Below are positions 1 through 8,796 of a DNA stretch of 64,000 nt, piece by piece (the stretch's first letter is position 1; the number at the start of each line of letters is the position of its first letter). The DNA is taken from the NCBI GenBank assembly GCA_028532815.1, contig JAQQAS010000023.1, positions 34,647-98,646 of the forward strand. Reading direction: 5' to 3'. The notes below the pieces were generated by a model, which worked only from the letters and a program-made list of their open reading frames with translations, made no database searches and had not been told where the DNA came from. The DNA comes from Pleomorphochaeta sp. (lineage in GTDB: Bacteria > Spirochaetota > Spirochaetia > Sphaerochaetales > Sphaerochaetaceae). Made by a program: the position numbers and the translations under genes.

Positions 1-747
1 CTGACTATTTGTTGGAGTATATAAAAGTAATATCTTTTCAAATCCTAATGATAATAATCTACCAATATTTAAAATTAACATTACCATTATTGTAGGTAGT
101 ATAGTTGGTATTGTTACATAAAATATTTGTTGTATTCTATTAGCTCCATCAATAGTAGCTGCTTCATACATATCAGGTGAAATCGATGTAATAGAAGCTA
201 AATAAATAATTGCAGTCCAACCAGTATATTGCCAGGTATCAAGTAATACGTAGATAGTTCTAAAATAATCTGGTTCATTCATATAATAGATTGCATCTAA
301 TCCCATCTTACCTCTAATTATATTTAATATACCTGTACTTGGAGAAAGTAATTCACTTACTATTGCAATAACAACAACTGTTGAAATAAAGCGTGGCATA
401 TAAGAAATTGTTTGAACAAATTTCTTAAAATATCTATTTCTAACTTCATTTAAAAATAGTGCAAAAATAATAGGTATGGGGAAGTTTATTATTAAATTTA
501 GTAAACTTAATATTAAAGTATTTTTAAAAGCTGTCCAGAAAGCAGCATCTTTGAAAAATAATTTAAAATATCTTAAGCCAACCCATTCAGTTCCAAAAGG
601 ACCCATTCCAGGTCTATAACGTCTAAAAGCGAGAATATTTCCAAACATTGGCACATATTTAAATATAATGAAATATAATAAGGGGAGAACCATCATGGCA
701 TATAGTTGCCAATATTGATGCTTGTTGGCTTTTTTTAACTTCTTCAC
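1..747 (-). CDS. ABC sugar transporter permease, LplB/YtcP-like (3' end outside window)
   Basis: Reading the minus strand from a GTG at 747 gives an uninterrupted frame of 249 codons running off the window start. The protein begins VKKLKKANKHQYWQLYAMM and has several hydrophobic membrane segments. The permease EAA loop is visible as YEAATIDGANRIQQIFYVTI, the contact site for the ATPase subunit. The family is MalF/UgpA-like, closest in feel to LplB/YtcP permeases for complex saccharides. GTG is chosen because AGGAGAG lies about 9 nt upstream; the nearby ATG at 754 is in another frame that soon stops. It follows the solute-binding-protein gene by about 80 bp, separated by a hairpin. It probably imports the amino sugar or muropeptide handled by the upstream enzymes; the substrate is inferred from neighbours only. 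Confidence 0.85.
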   Translation of the reverse strand, partial: MKKLKKANKHQYWQLYAMMVLPLLYFIIFKYVPMFGNILAFRRYRPGMGPFGTEWVGLRYFKLFFKDAAFWTAFKNTLILSLLNLIINFPIPIIFALFLNEVRNRYFKKFVQTISYMPRFISTVVVIAIVSELLSPSTGILNIIRGKMGLDAIYYMNEPDYFRTIYVLLDTWQYTGWTAIIYLASITSISPDMYEAATIDGANRIQQIFYVTIPTILPTIMVMLILNIGRLLSLGFEKILLLYTPTNSQ

Positions 748-781
748 TTCTCATCTCTCCTATAATTTTTGATTAAATATA

Positions 782-804
782 GTGCTCTGTTTAAAACAGA
801 GCAC
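782..804. promoter_or_regulatory. Intercistronic hairpin after solute-binding-protein gene
   Basis: A perfect inverted repeat (arms GTGCTCTGTT and AACAGAGCAC, 3-nt loop) lies between the stop of the binding-protein gene and the permease start. No T-tract follows on the minus strand, so it is more likely an mRNA-stabilising or partial-termination hairpin that keeps binding-protein mRNA in excess than a full terminator. The same arrangement recurs at 39350-39377 and 53828-53857. Confidence 0.7.
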
Positions 805-827
805 CAAAGTTATTAAAAATCTTTATC

Positions 828-2381
828 TTATAAATTCTCATTGTATAAATCACAGAATTTTTCAATTCCTAATTTCTTCATAGTAGAAACATATTCATCC
901 CAATCAGCATTTATATCTTTAGCACCTGTTAAGAATGCATCATTCCATCTTTCAAATGTATCTGATAATGGAGTTTGTAACATACCTGCTTCTTCACTTT
1001 GCATATCATCAAAATTAGGAGTAGGTGGGATGTATTGAATTACATCTCCCATATCTTCAACAACTTTGTTAATAGCTGAATAGTTTTCATCATATTTAGT
1101 CATTTCTCTTTGATTTACCCAAACCATTTGAGTTACATCACTACCACAACCATATTCAAGTTGTAGGTATTTATAAATGCCTTCTTTAGCATTTACAATT
1201 TTCTCCGTGAATGTAATTGAACCATCACTGTTTGTAGTATAAGTTACACCTTCTTCTCCAAGACAGAATGCTTTAGAATTTTCTTCTGAGAAGAACATAT
1301 TATCTACAGCTCTAACAATTTGTTCAAAATCATCTCTTTGTGCAGTTTTAATTGGGAACATGATACCAGAACCAGTTTTACTCTTAGGTTGGTGATGTGC
1401 TCCTGCAGGACCTTCAAGGGAAGGGTACATTTGAAGTTTATAACCTTCAATATTAGATGCAGCTTCTAAGCCACCAATTTGATCGTAATAAGCATAAGAT
1501 GCCATTGATTTGCCAGTAGCTAATTTTTGTGACCATCTATCCCCATCAATAGGTTCAGCCATTTCAGGATCTAATAGACCTTCTTCATATAATTTGTGGA
1601 AGTAAGTAATATATTCTTTATAACCTTCACTAATTGCACCTTCAAAATAATTCTTATTAGTATAATCCCAACTTAGTGTGTTTGTTCCACTAGAGCTGTT
1701 TTTACCTACAGAAATTCCAAAGGATGGCATTGTCATTCTATAAAGAACTCTAGGACCAGCAAGTATTGTTAATGGATAAGAATCTGGATTGTTTTCTTTA
1801 AATACTTTTAATACATTATATAAGTCATCAAAAGTCTTAGGAGCATCTAATCCATATTCGTCAAGTAAATCTTCTCTTAAAATTAGACCACCATCATAGA
1901 ATGGGACATCTGTTAAAGATGGCATATAATATCTTTTTCCATCTTTTAATTGTAGTTGATCTACTTCTTCACTCATATTGAATTTTTCAACCATCTTGTT
2001 AAAGTTTGGTGTCCAATCTGAGTAATCGCTGATAGGAACTAAAGCACCATTTAATGCTAAGTTAGCATTTTCACCTTTAGTTGTTTGATATAAAATTACA
2101 TCAGGAGCATTAGTTCCAGTATTTAGGGCTAATGATACTTTTGTACTATAATCTGCAATTGGGATAATTTCCCATTCGATATCCAAATTTGAATCTTCTG
2201 CAGCACTATTGATTGAAAGCCAATCTGATTTAAATGGTAATGTTGCATTATCAGAATAATACATTGAAACTTTGATAGGACCATCACTCTCTTTTGATGA
2301 TTCTACTTCTTTTGATCCACTAGCAATAATGGAAGTCAAACTTAATGAAATAGCTAAAAATGAAAACAACAGTTTTTTCAT
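828..2381 (-). CDS. Extracellular solute-binding protein of an LplA/YtcQ-like ABC system
   Basis: This 517-residue exported protein starts with a signal peptide (MKKLLFSFLAISLSLTSIIASGSKE). There is no lipobox cysteine; the ASGSKE end resembles spirochaetal binding proteins. The mature part has the family-1 binding-protein pattern: the NTGTNAPDVILY region near residues 88-98, and further on KDGKRYYMPS, a ligand-gate stretch. The length of over 500 residues fits the LplA-type group that pairs with LplB permeases, as here. It is 17 bp downstream of murQ with an AGGAG-type ribosome site. It should capture a saccharide in the periplasm. The location suggests MurNAc- or GlcNAc-containing sugars, which is inference. 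Confidence 0.85.
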   Translation of the reverse strand: MKKLLFSFLAISLSLTSIIASGSKEVESSKESDGPIKVSMYYSDNATLPFKSDWLSINSAAEDSNLDIEWEIIPIADYSTKVSLALNTGTNAPDVILYQTTKGENANLALNGALVPISDYSDWTPNFNKMVEKFNMSEEVDQLQLKDGKRYYMPSLTDVPFYDGGLILREDLLDEYGLDAPKTFDDLYNVLKVFKENNPDSYPLTILAGPRVLYRMTMPSFGISVGKNSSSGTNTLSWDYTNKNYFEGAISEGYKEYITYFHKLYEEGLLDPEMAEPIDGDRWSQKLATGKSMASYAYYDQIGGLEAASNIEGYKLQMYPSLEGPAGAHHQPKSKTGSGIMFPIKTAQRDDFEQIVRAVDNMFFSEENSKAFCLGEEGVTYTTNSDGSITFTEKIVNAKEGIYKYLQLEYGCGSDVTQMVWVNQREMTKYDENYSAINKVVEDMGDVIQYIPPTPNFDDMQSEEAGMLQTPLSDTFERWNDAFLTGAKDINADWDEYVSTMKKLGIEKFCDLYNENL

Positions 2382-2398
2382 AATTTTTCTCCTTCTCC

Positions 2399-3304
2399 TT
2401 AAAAATTATTATCTAAAACATCATTAATGTTACCCTTGTTCTTTTCTAAAAGAACCTTTGCTTCTTCTAAATTTATATTCAATAAAATCATGATTACACT
2501 TGCTCTTACATTCATCTCTGATTCATAGAAGGTTCTTTTTGCTTCTTCTTTAGAGCAATGTGTTATATCACAAATCATATTTATAGATCTATTTACTAAT
2601 TTTGAGTTAACTGGATTTAAATCAATCATCCAATTGTTGTAGACTTTTCCAATTTTAATCATTGCAGTTGTGGTGATCATATTAAGAATTAATTTTTGAG
2701 CTGTGCCGGATTTCATTCTAGTAGATCCGGTAATAATCTCAGGACCAACATCAGCGTGGATTCTATATTGATTTTCAACTACACTAAATATTTTTGCATT
2801 TTGATTGCTACTGATAGCAGCTGTTTTACAACCAATAGATGAAGCATACTTTAGTGCTTCAACAACAAATGGAGCTCCGCCATTTGCTGTAATTCCAATT
2901 AATGTATCTTTTTTATTTAAGTTTATATTTCTACAAGCTTCAACACCGGCTATTCTATCATCTTCAATGCCTTCTACACTATTTCGAAGTGCATAATCTC
3001 CACCTGCTATAATACCTTGAACCATTTCTTTAGAAACACCAAAGGTTGGGGGGCATTCAGATGCATCTAAAACACCAAGACGTCCAGATGTTCCAGCCCC
3101 AATATATATTAGTCTGCCATTTTCATTGAAGGATTGAACAACAAGTTCAATTACATTTGCTATTTTGTCTAGACATTTTTCAACTGCTAAAGGGACTTTT
3201 TTGTCCTCAGAGTTGATAATCTGAATGATATCAAATGTAGATTTTGTATCTATTTTATTTGAAATAATATTTCTTTGTTCGGTTGTAAATGAGTTATGTT
3301 CCAT
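2399..3304 (-). CDS. murQ: N-acetylmuramic acid 6-phosphate etherase
   Basis: This enzyme removes the lactyl ether of MurNAc-6-phosphate, giving GlcNAc-6-phosphate and D-lactate, in the cytoplasm. The 301 residues match the usual MurQ length. A SIS sugar-phosphate fold is visible: IGAGTSGRLGVLDASECPPTFG (positions about 70-91), containing the phosphate-binding serine loop and the acidic residue of the family, then GPEIITGSTRMKSGTAQKL. ATG at 3304 starts the recognisable N-terminus MEHNSFTTEQRN. It lies downstream of anmK, whose product makes its substrate. The 79-bp gap between them carries a palindrome that may give murQ and the transporter their own control. Confidence 0.95.
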   Translation of the reverse strand: MEHNSFTTEQRNIISNKIDTKSTFDIIQIINSEDKKVPLAVEKCLDKIANVIELVVQSFNENGRLIYIGAGTSGRLGVLDASECPPTFGVSKEMVQGIIAGGDYALRNSVEGIEDDRIAGVEACRNINLNKKDTLIGITANGGAPFVVEALKYASSIGCKTAAISSNQNAKIFSVVENQYRIHADVGPEIITGSTRMKSGTAQKLILNMITTTAMIKIGKVYNNWMIDLNPVNSKLVNRSINMICDITHCSKEEAKRTFYESEMNVRASVIMILLNINLEEAKVLLEKNKGNINDVLDNNF

Positions 3305-3368
3305 AAATTAATTATACACATATATTAAAATAATGCAATATTTTTTTTCATATGATTTAAAATAATTA

Positions 3369-3394
3369 TGAAATTTTATTTCATTAATATGAAA
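3369..3394. promoter_or_regulatory. Overlapping TGAAA/TTTCA palindromes upstream of murQ
   Basis: Two overlapping inverted repeats sit here: TGAAAT-TTT-ATTTCA (3369-3383) and ATTTCA-TTAATA-TGAAAT, which runs into the anmK stop codon. The 13-mer TGAAATTTTATTT recurs in the large palindrome at 8648-8690 beside the RpiR gene. That suggests a shared operator for the local RpiR/MurR-type regulator; binding is inferred. Confidence 0.5.
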
Positions 3395-4550
3395 TCTTAC
3401 CCATAATAACAGGGTGCTTAGCTCCTGTTACTGTAGTTAAATTATTAGATATCCCATTTAGAGTTTCATTGGCAAGTATTGCAAAGGCAACAGCTTCTTT
3501 TGAATCACTATTTAAACCAAGATCTTCAAAGGTTATTACTTCTATATTAGGTAGAAGTGTTTTTAAACTATCTAATATAACAGAGTTGTGAGATCCACCA
3601 CCTCCAATTATTATTGTATCTAGATCTACTTTTGAAAAGTTTTTAATTCCAATTCCTATTGTCTTTGCTGTAAAGAATGTAACTGTATAAATCATATCTA
3701 CTAAAGAAATATTGTTTTGTGTTGCAAATTCAATAATGTTATTAACATACTCTTTACTATATTTTTCTCTTCCTGTAGATTTTGGAATATCTTGAGTTAG
3801 ATAATCATCATCTAAAAGATAATTAAGTAGATTTTGATTTAGTTTACCTTTTTTAGCAATCTGTGCATCTTTGTCATAAGATAATTTTCCTTTAGAGAAT
3901 ATGTTTACTAAATTATCTATTACCATATTACCAGGTCCTGTATCAAAAGCTATTACATCGTTTTGACTACAGTTTTTTGGCAAGATTGTAATATTTGCTA
4001 TACCTCCGATATTTTGTAAAGCAATATTTTTAGTTGAACTTCTAAATAGTATATATTCAGTATAAGGTACTAGAGGAGCACCTTGACCTCCAGCTGCCAT
4101 ATCTCTAATTCTAAAATCTGATACTACTGGGCAATTAAACTCTTCATTTAAAAAGGAGGGCTCTCCTAATTGCATAGTACCACTAATCTCTTTTCCTAAA
4201 TATTTAGTTTTTGTTGGTAAATGATAAAAGGTATGCCCAGATGTTCCAATAAAATCTATTTCATGTTTAGATATTGAACATTGTTTACAAAGAGCAATTG
4301 CAGCTTCACTGAACTTTTTTCCTAAATAAATATTTATCTTTAATAATTCTTTAGAGCCTCCAACATTTCCAGAAGCTAATTTTAATAATTTATCTTTTTC
4401 ACTTTTTGTATAGGGTAGTGTTATAAATCCTATTTGTTTATATTTAGTATCTATTGCTTTGTTTTCTATTGAAATTAGAACAGCATCAATACCATCAACA
4501 CTAGTTCCACTCATAAGTCCGATTGCATATTTTTCACTTTCTTTTTTCAT
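3384..4550 (-). CDS. anmK: Anhydro-N-acetylmuramic acid kinase
   Basis: AnmK hydrolyses the 1,6-anhydro ring of anhydroMurNAc and phosphorylates it to MurNAc-6-phosphate using ATP. The 388 residues show the family hallmarks: YAIGLMSGTSVDGIDAVLI at the N-terminus, GTSGHTFYH near residue 97, LQNIGGIANIT near 178, AFDTGPGNMVID with the catalytic Asp region, and IIGGGGSHN near 315. The start overlaps the stop of the GNAT gene by 4 bp, indicating translational coupling. With NagZ upstream and MurQ downstream it forms a standard route from anhydro-muropeptides to GlcNAc-6-phosphate. Confidence 0.95.
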   Translation of the reverse strand: MKKESEKYAIGLMSGTSVDGIDAVLISIENKAIDTKYKQIGFITLPYTKSEKDKLLKLASGNVGGSKELLKINIYLGKKFSEAAIALCKQCSISKHEIDFIGTSGHTFYHLPTKTKYLGKEISGTMQLGEPSFLNEEFNCPVVSDFRIRDMAAGGQGAPLVPYTEYILFRSSTKNIALQNIGGIANITILPKNCSQNDVIAFDTGPGNMVIDNLVNIFSKGKLSYDKDAQIAKKGKLNQNLLNYLLDDDYLTQDIPKSTGREKYSKEYVNNIIEFATQNNISLVDMIYTVTFFTAKTIGIGIKNFSKVDLDTIIIGGGGSHNSVILDSLKTLLPNIEVITFEDLGLNSDSKEAVAFAILANETLNGISNNLTTVTGAKHPVIMGKISY

Positions 4551-5026
4551 TTTCTTCTTCCTAAAAAATCTTTATAAACTCCTGGATTTGAATTTGGTAT
4601 CTCAATTGCATTAACACATTTTTTATAAAACTCTTTAGGGCCAACACCACCTATAATTGCATAGCCGTACCCTTCATTTTGCATTGAGTCTAAACTTTTT
4701 AATAGAAGGGCTTTTCCAATCCCTTTCCCTTTATATTTATCATCTACTCGTGTGGGTCCAAAAAAGCCAAGTTTAGTAGCATTGTAGCAAGCATAACCTA
4801 ATATTTCTTTATCTTTAACTGCAATAAATAATGAGATTGGTTTATTAGAGAAGCAAACAGAAGCTTCCCCTTTAGCATAAATAGAAGAGTGTTTTTCTAT
4901 CCAATCTAGGATTACACATTTATCTGGTGCCATTGCTCTAAATATTTCAATATTTTCATCTGCTAATTTATTTATTAAATTATTATAAGATGGTAATTCA
5001 TATAATTTTACTAACATATCTTCCAT
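4547..5026 (-). CDS. GNAT-family N-acetyltransferase
   Basis: A 159-residue single-domain GNAT. The acetyl-CoA binding motif A is clear as VDDKYKGKGIGKALLLKSL (residues about 104-122), preceded by beta strands with ILGYACY. The acceptor is unknown. Its place between nagZ and anmK, with a 4-bp overlap to anmK, suggests acetylation of an amino sugar or muropeptide product. Members of similar form occur in other MurNAc clusters, but I cannot name a specific family. Confidence 0.8.
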   Translation of the reverse strand: MEDMLVKLYELPSYNNLINKLADENIEIFRAMAPDKCVILDWIEKHSSIYAKGEASVCFSNKPISLFIAVKDKEILGYACYNATKLGFFGPTRVDDKYKGKGIGKALLLKSLDSMQNEGYGYAIIGGVGPKEFYKKCVNAIEIPNSNPGVYKDFLGRRK

Positions 5027-5061
5027 ATTTTATCCTTTATCATAGGTGTTTGTAGCTACTA

Positions 5062-6594
5062 CTACATAGAAACAGGTATTTTACCTGTAATATTTATTTC
5101 TTCTTTAAGTATTCTTTTAATTATTTCTATTGATTCTTTAGTATATTCATAAGCTGCTATTGAAAGATCACTGATGTCATTTAAGGTGTTTAAATCATAA
5201 GGATTACGTAGTGCTACTACAGTTAGTTTTATTTTATTAGATTTTAAAGCTCTAATTAGAGTTTCTTGTCCTTTGTATAAATGAGAATTATAAGTTGCAA
5301 ATATTAAATCTGTTATATCCATTTTCATGATTTTATTCTTTATCTCTTCTATTTCTGTTTCATCTGGATTTGATGAGCATATTAGATATTCACAATCAAA
5401 GTGTTTTGATATTTCTTTTGAAAAAGAAAGGGTGGTGAAATTGTTTGATACATTAGTTGCTTGAAATAGATTAGGTGATATAAATAGTGGTTTTTTACCT
5501 AATTTAGAAACTGTTCCTTTATAGAGTGAAATACTAGCTTCTTTTACTTTTGTATTGTAATGTCTATCTTCTTTAGTTATTTGTGAGTTATCTTTTATTT
5601 TTGCATAGGATTCTTTAAATAGCATTATTCTTTTTATTGAGTTGTTCCACATTGTTTTATCGAACTCACCGTTTTCATATGCTTTTAGTATTTCTTGACA
5701 TACTTGTATTGCAATTTTAGGATGATGACTTACAAACATTAAATCTGCTCCAGCTTTTAATGATTCAATTACTCCTTTTTCAGTTCCATAATAATTTTTG
5801 ATTGCATTCATTTCCATATCATCTGAAAATACTAGACCTTCAAAGCCTAATTTTTTTCTTAAAAAATCTGTAATGATTGTTTTACTTATTGTTGCAGGGA
5901 TTGCTTTTTTCTCAAGAGCTGGGTATAGGATATGGGAGGTCATTATTGCAGGAAGTCCTTTATCAATTGCACCTTTAAATGGAAGTATTTCCATTTTATT
6001 TAACCTATCTAGATCTTTATCGACTGTAGGTAGTGTTAAATGACTGTCAAGGTTTGTATCTCCGTGTCCTGGAAAATGTTTGCCTACGCACAATAGGTTG
6101 TTTTCTTCATATGTGTTTATTATTTTTGTTGCAATATCTGCAACTTTTTGGGGGTTATCACTGTAGCTCCTTGTTCCAATTACAGGGTTGTCTTTATTAC
6201 AATTTACATCTAAGACTGGGGCTAGATTACAGTTAATACCAAGTTCTTTTAATTGAGTACAATTAATTCTAGTACATTCTTTGATGTACTCAAAATTATT
6301 TGTCGCACTTAGAGCCATTGCCCCTGGTATGTTAACACAATCTTCGCTTAAGCGAGTTACCATTCCACCTTCTTGGTCTATTGTAATGAATGGAATGATT
6401 CCTACTTCTTTTTCATATAGGGTGTATATATCATTAACTAGTTTCTTTATTTGGTTTTTACTTGTAATATTTCTTGCAAATAATATTACATTTCCTATTT
6501 TATAATTCTTCACAGCAGAAATAAAATCTTCATCCATTTCAGTGCCTTGAAAACCTATTATTATATGTTGTCCAATTTGATGTATTAAATCCAT
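5062..6594 (-). CDS. nagZ: Beta-N-acetylhexosaminidase, GH3 (NagZ-like)
   Basis: This GH3 beta-N-acetylglucosaminidase cleaves GlcNAc from MurNAc or anhydroMurNAc disaccharides. The TIM barrel covers residues about 1-335 and contains the signature KHFPGHGDTNLDSH (about 168-181), which supplies the His-Asp general acid/base pair peculiar to NagZ-type GH3 enzymes. The nucleophile Asp lies in FSDDMEMNAI (about 256-265). At 510 residues it is longer than proteobacterial NagZ; the C-terminal 150 residues form an extra domain as in Bacillus NagZ. No signal peptide is evident, so it is probably cytoplasmic. It is 12 bp from the namZ-like gene, in one operon. Confidence 0.92.
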   Translation of the reverse strand: MDLIHQIGQHIIIGFQGTEMDEDFISAVKNYKIGNVILFARNITSKNQIKKLVNDIYTLYEKEVGIIPFITIDQEGGMVTRLSEDCVNIPGAMALSATNNFEYIKECTRINCTQLKELGINCNLAPVLDVNCNKDNPVIGTRSYSDNPQKVADIATKIINTYEENNLLCVGKHFPGHGDTNLDSHLTLPTVDKDLDRLNKMEILPFKGAIDKGLPAIMTSHILYPALEKKAIPATISKTIITDFLRKKLGFEGLVFSDDMEMNAIKNYYGTEKGVIESLKAGADLMFVSHHPKIAIQVCQEILKAYENGEFDKTMWNNSIKRIMLFKESYAKIKDNSQITKEDRHYNTKVKEASISLYKGTVSKLGKKPLFISPNLFQATNVSNNFTTLSFSKEISKHFDCEYLICSSNPDETEIEEIKNKIMKMDITDLIFATYNSHLYKGQETLIRALKSNKIKLTVVALRNPYDLNTLNDISDLSIAAYEYTKESIEIIKRILKEEINITGKIPVSM

Positions 6595-6606
6595 AAATTT
6601 TACTCC

Positions 6607-7734
6607 TTAATATAACTGATATTTTTTACTATATTCTTTAAACTTCTTTGACTGTTCTCTAAAGTGATCTATTAATTGTGTTGTAGATTGATTATTAAAC
6701 TTCTCTTCAAAGTCATAACCTAATAATTTTGCTGTATGATGTGTGTTATTATCATCTAATATAAATTCTTTATAATTATTTCTTAAATATTTTAGGATTG
6801 CTATTGAAAAATAGATAGGTTCAAATTTTCTTTTATCAATTATGTGAAAGTACAATCCTTTACATATTTCTTCTTTATATTTATTAAACATTGGTTTAAA
6901 AATTGTCGGGGTTGTGATAATACCTGGTATCTTTAAATTGTTTATATCTTTACTAAACTTTATTTCATCTATAAAGGGAGAACCAATCATCTCAAAAGGG
7001 CTGTATGTCCCTCTAGCCACACTTATATTTGTTCCTTCAAATAGGCAAGTTCCTGAGTACAATAGGGAAGTATTAAATGATGGGATTGCAGGGCTTGGTT
7101 TTATCCAGGGAAGATTATAATCATCATAGTCTTTAGTCCTATCCCAATTACTCATTTTTATAATTTCTAAATCACAATTGTAATTATTTTCAATATTAAA
7201 ATAATTTGCTAATTCACCAATTGTAAGTCCATATCTAATTGGAAGATCTTTTGGTCCGATAAATGATTGAGACTTTTCATCTAGTATATTACCTTCTACA
7301 GTTGTTCCATTTAAAATAGCAGGTCTATCTAATATAATTAATTTTTTATCTGTGTTTGAGAGACTTTGGATAATATATTTGAGGGTAGATATATATGTAT
7401 AGAATCTTAATCCAAGATCTTGGATATCAAATATTATAGTATCAAAAATATTAAGCATTTCTTCGCTTATTGAAAATTTTCCATTGTTATAAAGGCTATA
7501 TATTTTAATATTAGAGTTTTTATCTATTGTATGTTCTACATTCTCTCCAGCTAATTGAATTGAATTAAATCCATGTTCAGGTGCAAATAAAGCAACTATA
7601 TTGTATTTTTCTTTTAGCAGAGAAAAGGTTGATTCATAATTTTTATTAAAGGCTGAGGAGTTTGATACTAAAGCAACTTTAGTATCTATTTTCTTGTTTG
7701 AATTAATTAATTCATCTATTGCGTATGTAAACAT
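6607..7734 (-). CDS. namZ: DUF1343 exo-beta-N-acetylmuramidase (NamZ-like)
   Basis: The 375 residues match the DUF1343/NamZ family, whose characterised member releases terminal MurNAc from peptidoglycan fragments. Visible motifs are FAPEHGFNSIQLAGE near residue 50, including the acidic residue implicated in catalysis, then FDIQDLGLRFYTYISTL, ILDRPAILNGTTVEGNIL and GLTIGELANYFN. I see no clear signal peptide, so it may act on imported disaccharides in the cytoplasm. Family members elsewhere are often secreted. It sits directly upstream of nagZ with a 12-bp gap. Finding NamZ and NagZ together means MurNAc-GlcNAc chains can be degraded from either end. Confidence 0.9.
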   Translation of the reverse strand: MFTYAIDELINSNKKIDTKVALVSNSSAFNKNYESTFSLLKEKYNIVALFAPEHGFNSIQLAGENVEHTIDKNSNIKIYSLYNNGKFSISEEMLNIFDTIIFDIQDLGLRFYTYISTLKYIIQSLSNTDKKLIILDRPAILNGTTVEGNILDEKSQSFIGPKDLPIRYGLTIGELANYFNIENNYNCDLEIIKMSNWDRTKDYDDYNLPWIKPSPAIPSFNTSLLYSGTCLFEGTNISVARGTYSPFEMIGSPFIDEIKFSKDINNLKIPGIITTPTIFKPMFNKYKEEICKGLYFHIIDKRKFEPIYFSIAILKYLRNNYKEFILDDNNTHHTAKLLGYDFEEKFNNQSTTQLIDHFREQSKKFKEYSKKYQLY

Positions 7735-7750
7735 ATAAGAAATCCTTTAT

Positions 7751-8608
7751 CTAACGATTTCTAAAATGAGAAACTGCATGCCATGTGTTTGTTAGTTTTT
7801 CATTGGCATCTTCACAATCTTTTGCTAGTGTTAAGAATAGAATATCTACAACTAGTAGTTGTTCTATTCTACTTACTGTAGCACTTTTTCTAAAGAGGGC
7901 TTCAGTATTTGGTATTTTGATTACTATATCAGCTATTTTAGATAAAGAGTTAGTTCCAATTCTTGTAATAGCTACTATATTAGCTCCATTATTCTTTGCT
8001 AATTTTGCACTTTCTATAGCAACTGATGTTTCTCCTGAGTAGGAAAATACTATAGCAAGATCATTTTTCTTTAGTGTGCTAGCTACAACTAATTGCATAT
8101 CATAATCACTGCTAATTTCAGATGAAAAACCAAGTCTAGCTAATTTCATGTGTAAATCATCAGCAACCATTGCAGATGCTCCAGCTCCTATTAATACTAT
8201 TCTATTAGATTCTTTTATCATTGAAATGGTTGCATTCAGGTCTTTTTCAACTAATAAATCTTTTAGTGTTAATAGGGAACTTCTAACAGTATCTACTAAA
8301 TTATCAGTTATTTCATTCATTGATAATTTATCATCGAAGTTTGAGAATCTTTCATTTTCTGTTGTTAGGTTTTGTTTTGTATAGATTTCTTTAACTAAGT
8401 TTAGTATGAAATCATGATATCCAGAAAAACCAAGGTGTTTACAAAATCTAATTACTGCCGCAGGGCTAGATTTTGCTCGTTTTGCTAACTGTGCGACATT
8501 ATCTTCAATTACTTTATCAGGGTATTGAAGAACTGTTTTTGCTATTTTAGTTTCTGCTCCAGATAAACTGGGTAAACTTTGTTTTATTAGTGTTATACAT
8601 CCATCCAT
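7751..8608 (-). CDS. murR: RpiR-family transcriptional regulator (MurR-like)
   Basis: The 285 residues have an N-terminal HTH of the RpiR type (residues about 1-77, with VAQLAKRAKSSPAAVIRFCKHLGFSGYHDF) and a C-terminal SIS sugar-phosphate domain (about 120-250, IVLIGAGASAMVADDLHMKLARLG and VFSYSGETSVAIESAK). The first gene of the murein-sugar operon, it probably senses MurNAc-6-phosphate or GlcNAc-6-phosphate. The large palindrome 40 bp upstream is its likely operator. No strong ribosome-binding site precedes the ATG. The MurR name rests on context. Confidence 0.85.
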   Translation of the reverse strand: MDGCITLIKQSLPSLSGAETKIAKTVLQYPDKVIEDNVAQLAKRAKSSPAAVIRFCKHLGFSGYHDFILNLVKEIYTKQNLTTENERFSNFDDKLSMNEITDNLVDTVRSSLLTLKDLLVEKDLNATISMIKESNRIVLIGAGASAMVADDLHMKLARLGFSSEISSDYDMQLVVASTLKKNDLAIVFSYSGETSVAIESAKLAKNNGANIVAITRIGTNSLSKIADIVIKIPNTEALFRKSATVSRIEQLLVVDILFLTLAKDCEDANEKLTNTWHAVSHFRNR

Positions 8609-8647
8609 AAGCTAATAATAATACGATTATCTTATATTAAGCAAGGA

Positions 8648-8690
8648 AATTAAAATAAAATTTCATAAAATTTGAAATTTTATTTTAATT
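8648..8690. promoter_or_regulatory. Large perfect palindrome in divergent murR/kinase region
   Basis: Two perfectly complementary 18-nt arms (8648-8665 and 8673-8690) separated by 7 nt, core TTTCA-N7-TGAAA. It lies between the divergent RpiR gene and the amino-sugar kinase. Sharing TGAAATTTTATTT with 3369-3381 marks it as a probable RpiR operator controlling both directions. Confidence 0.65.
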
Positions 8691-8796
8691 ACTATTGATA
8701 ATTGCTAATAATATTGTAAAATTAATTGATAGATAAAACTACAGTCAGTTTTAAATTATTAAGACTATTGGGGTTAATAAATATTGAGGATGCTAT

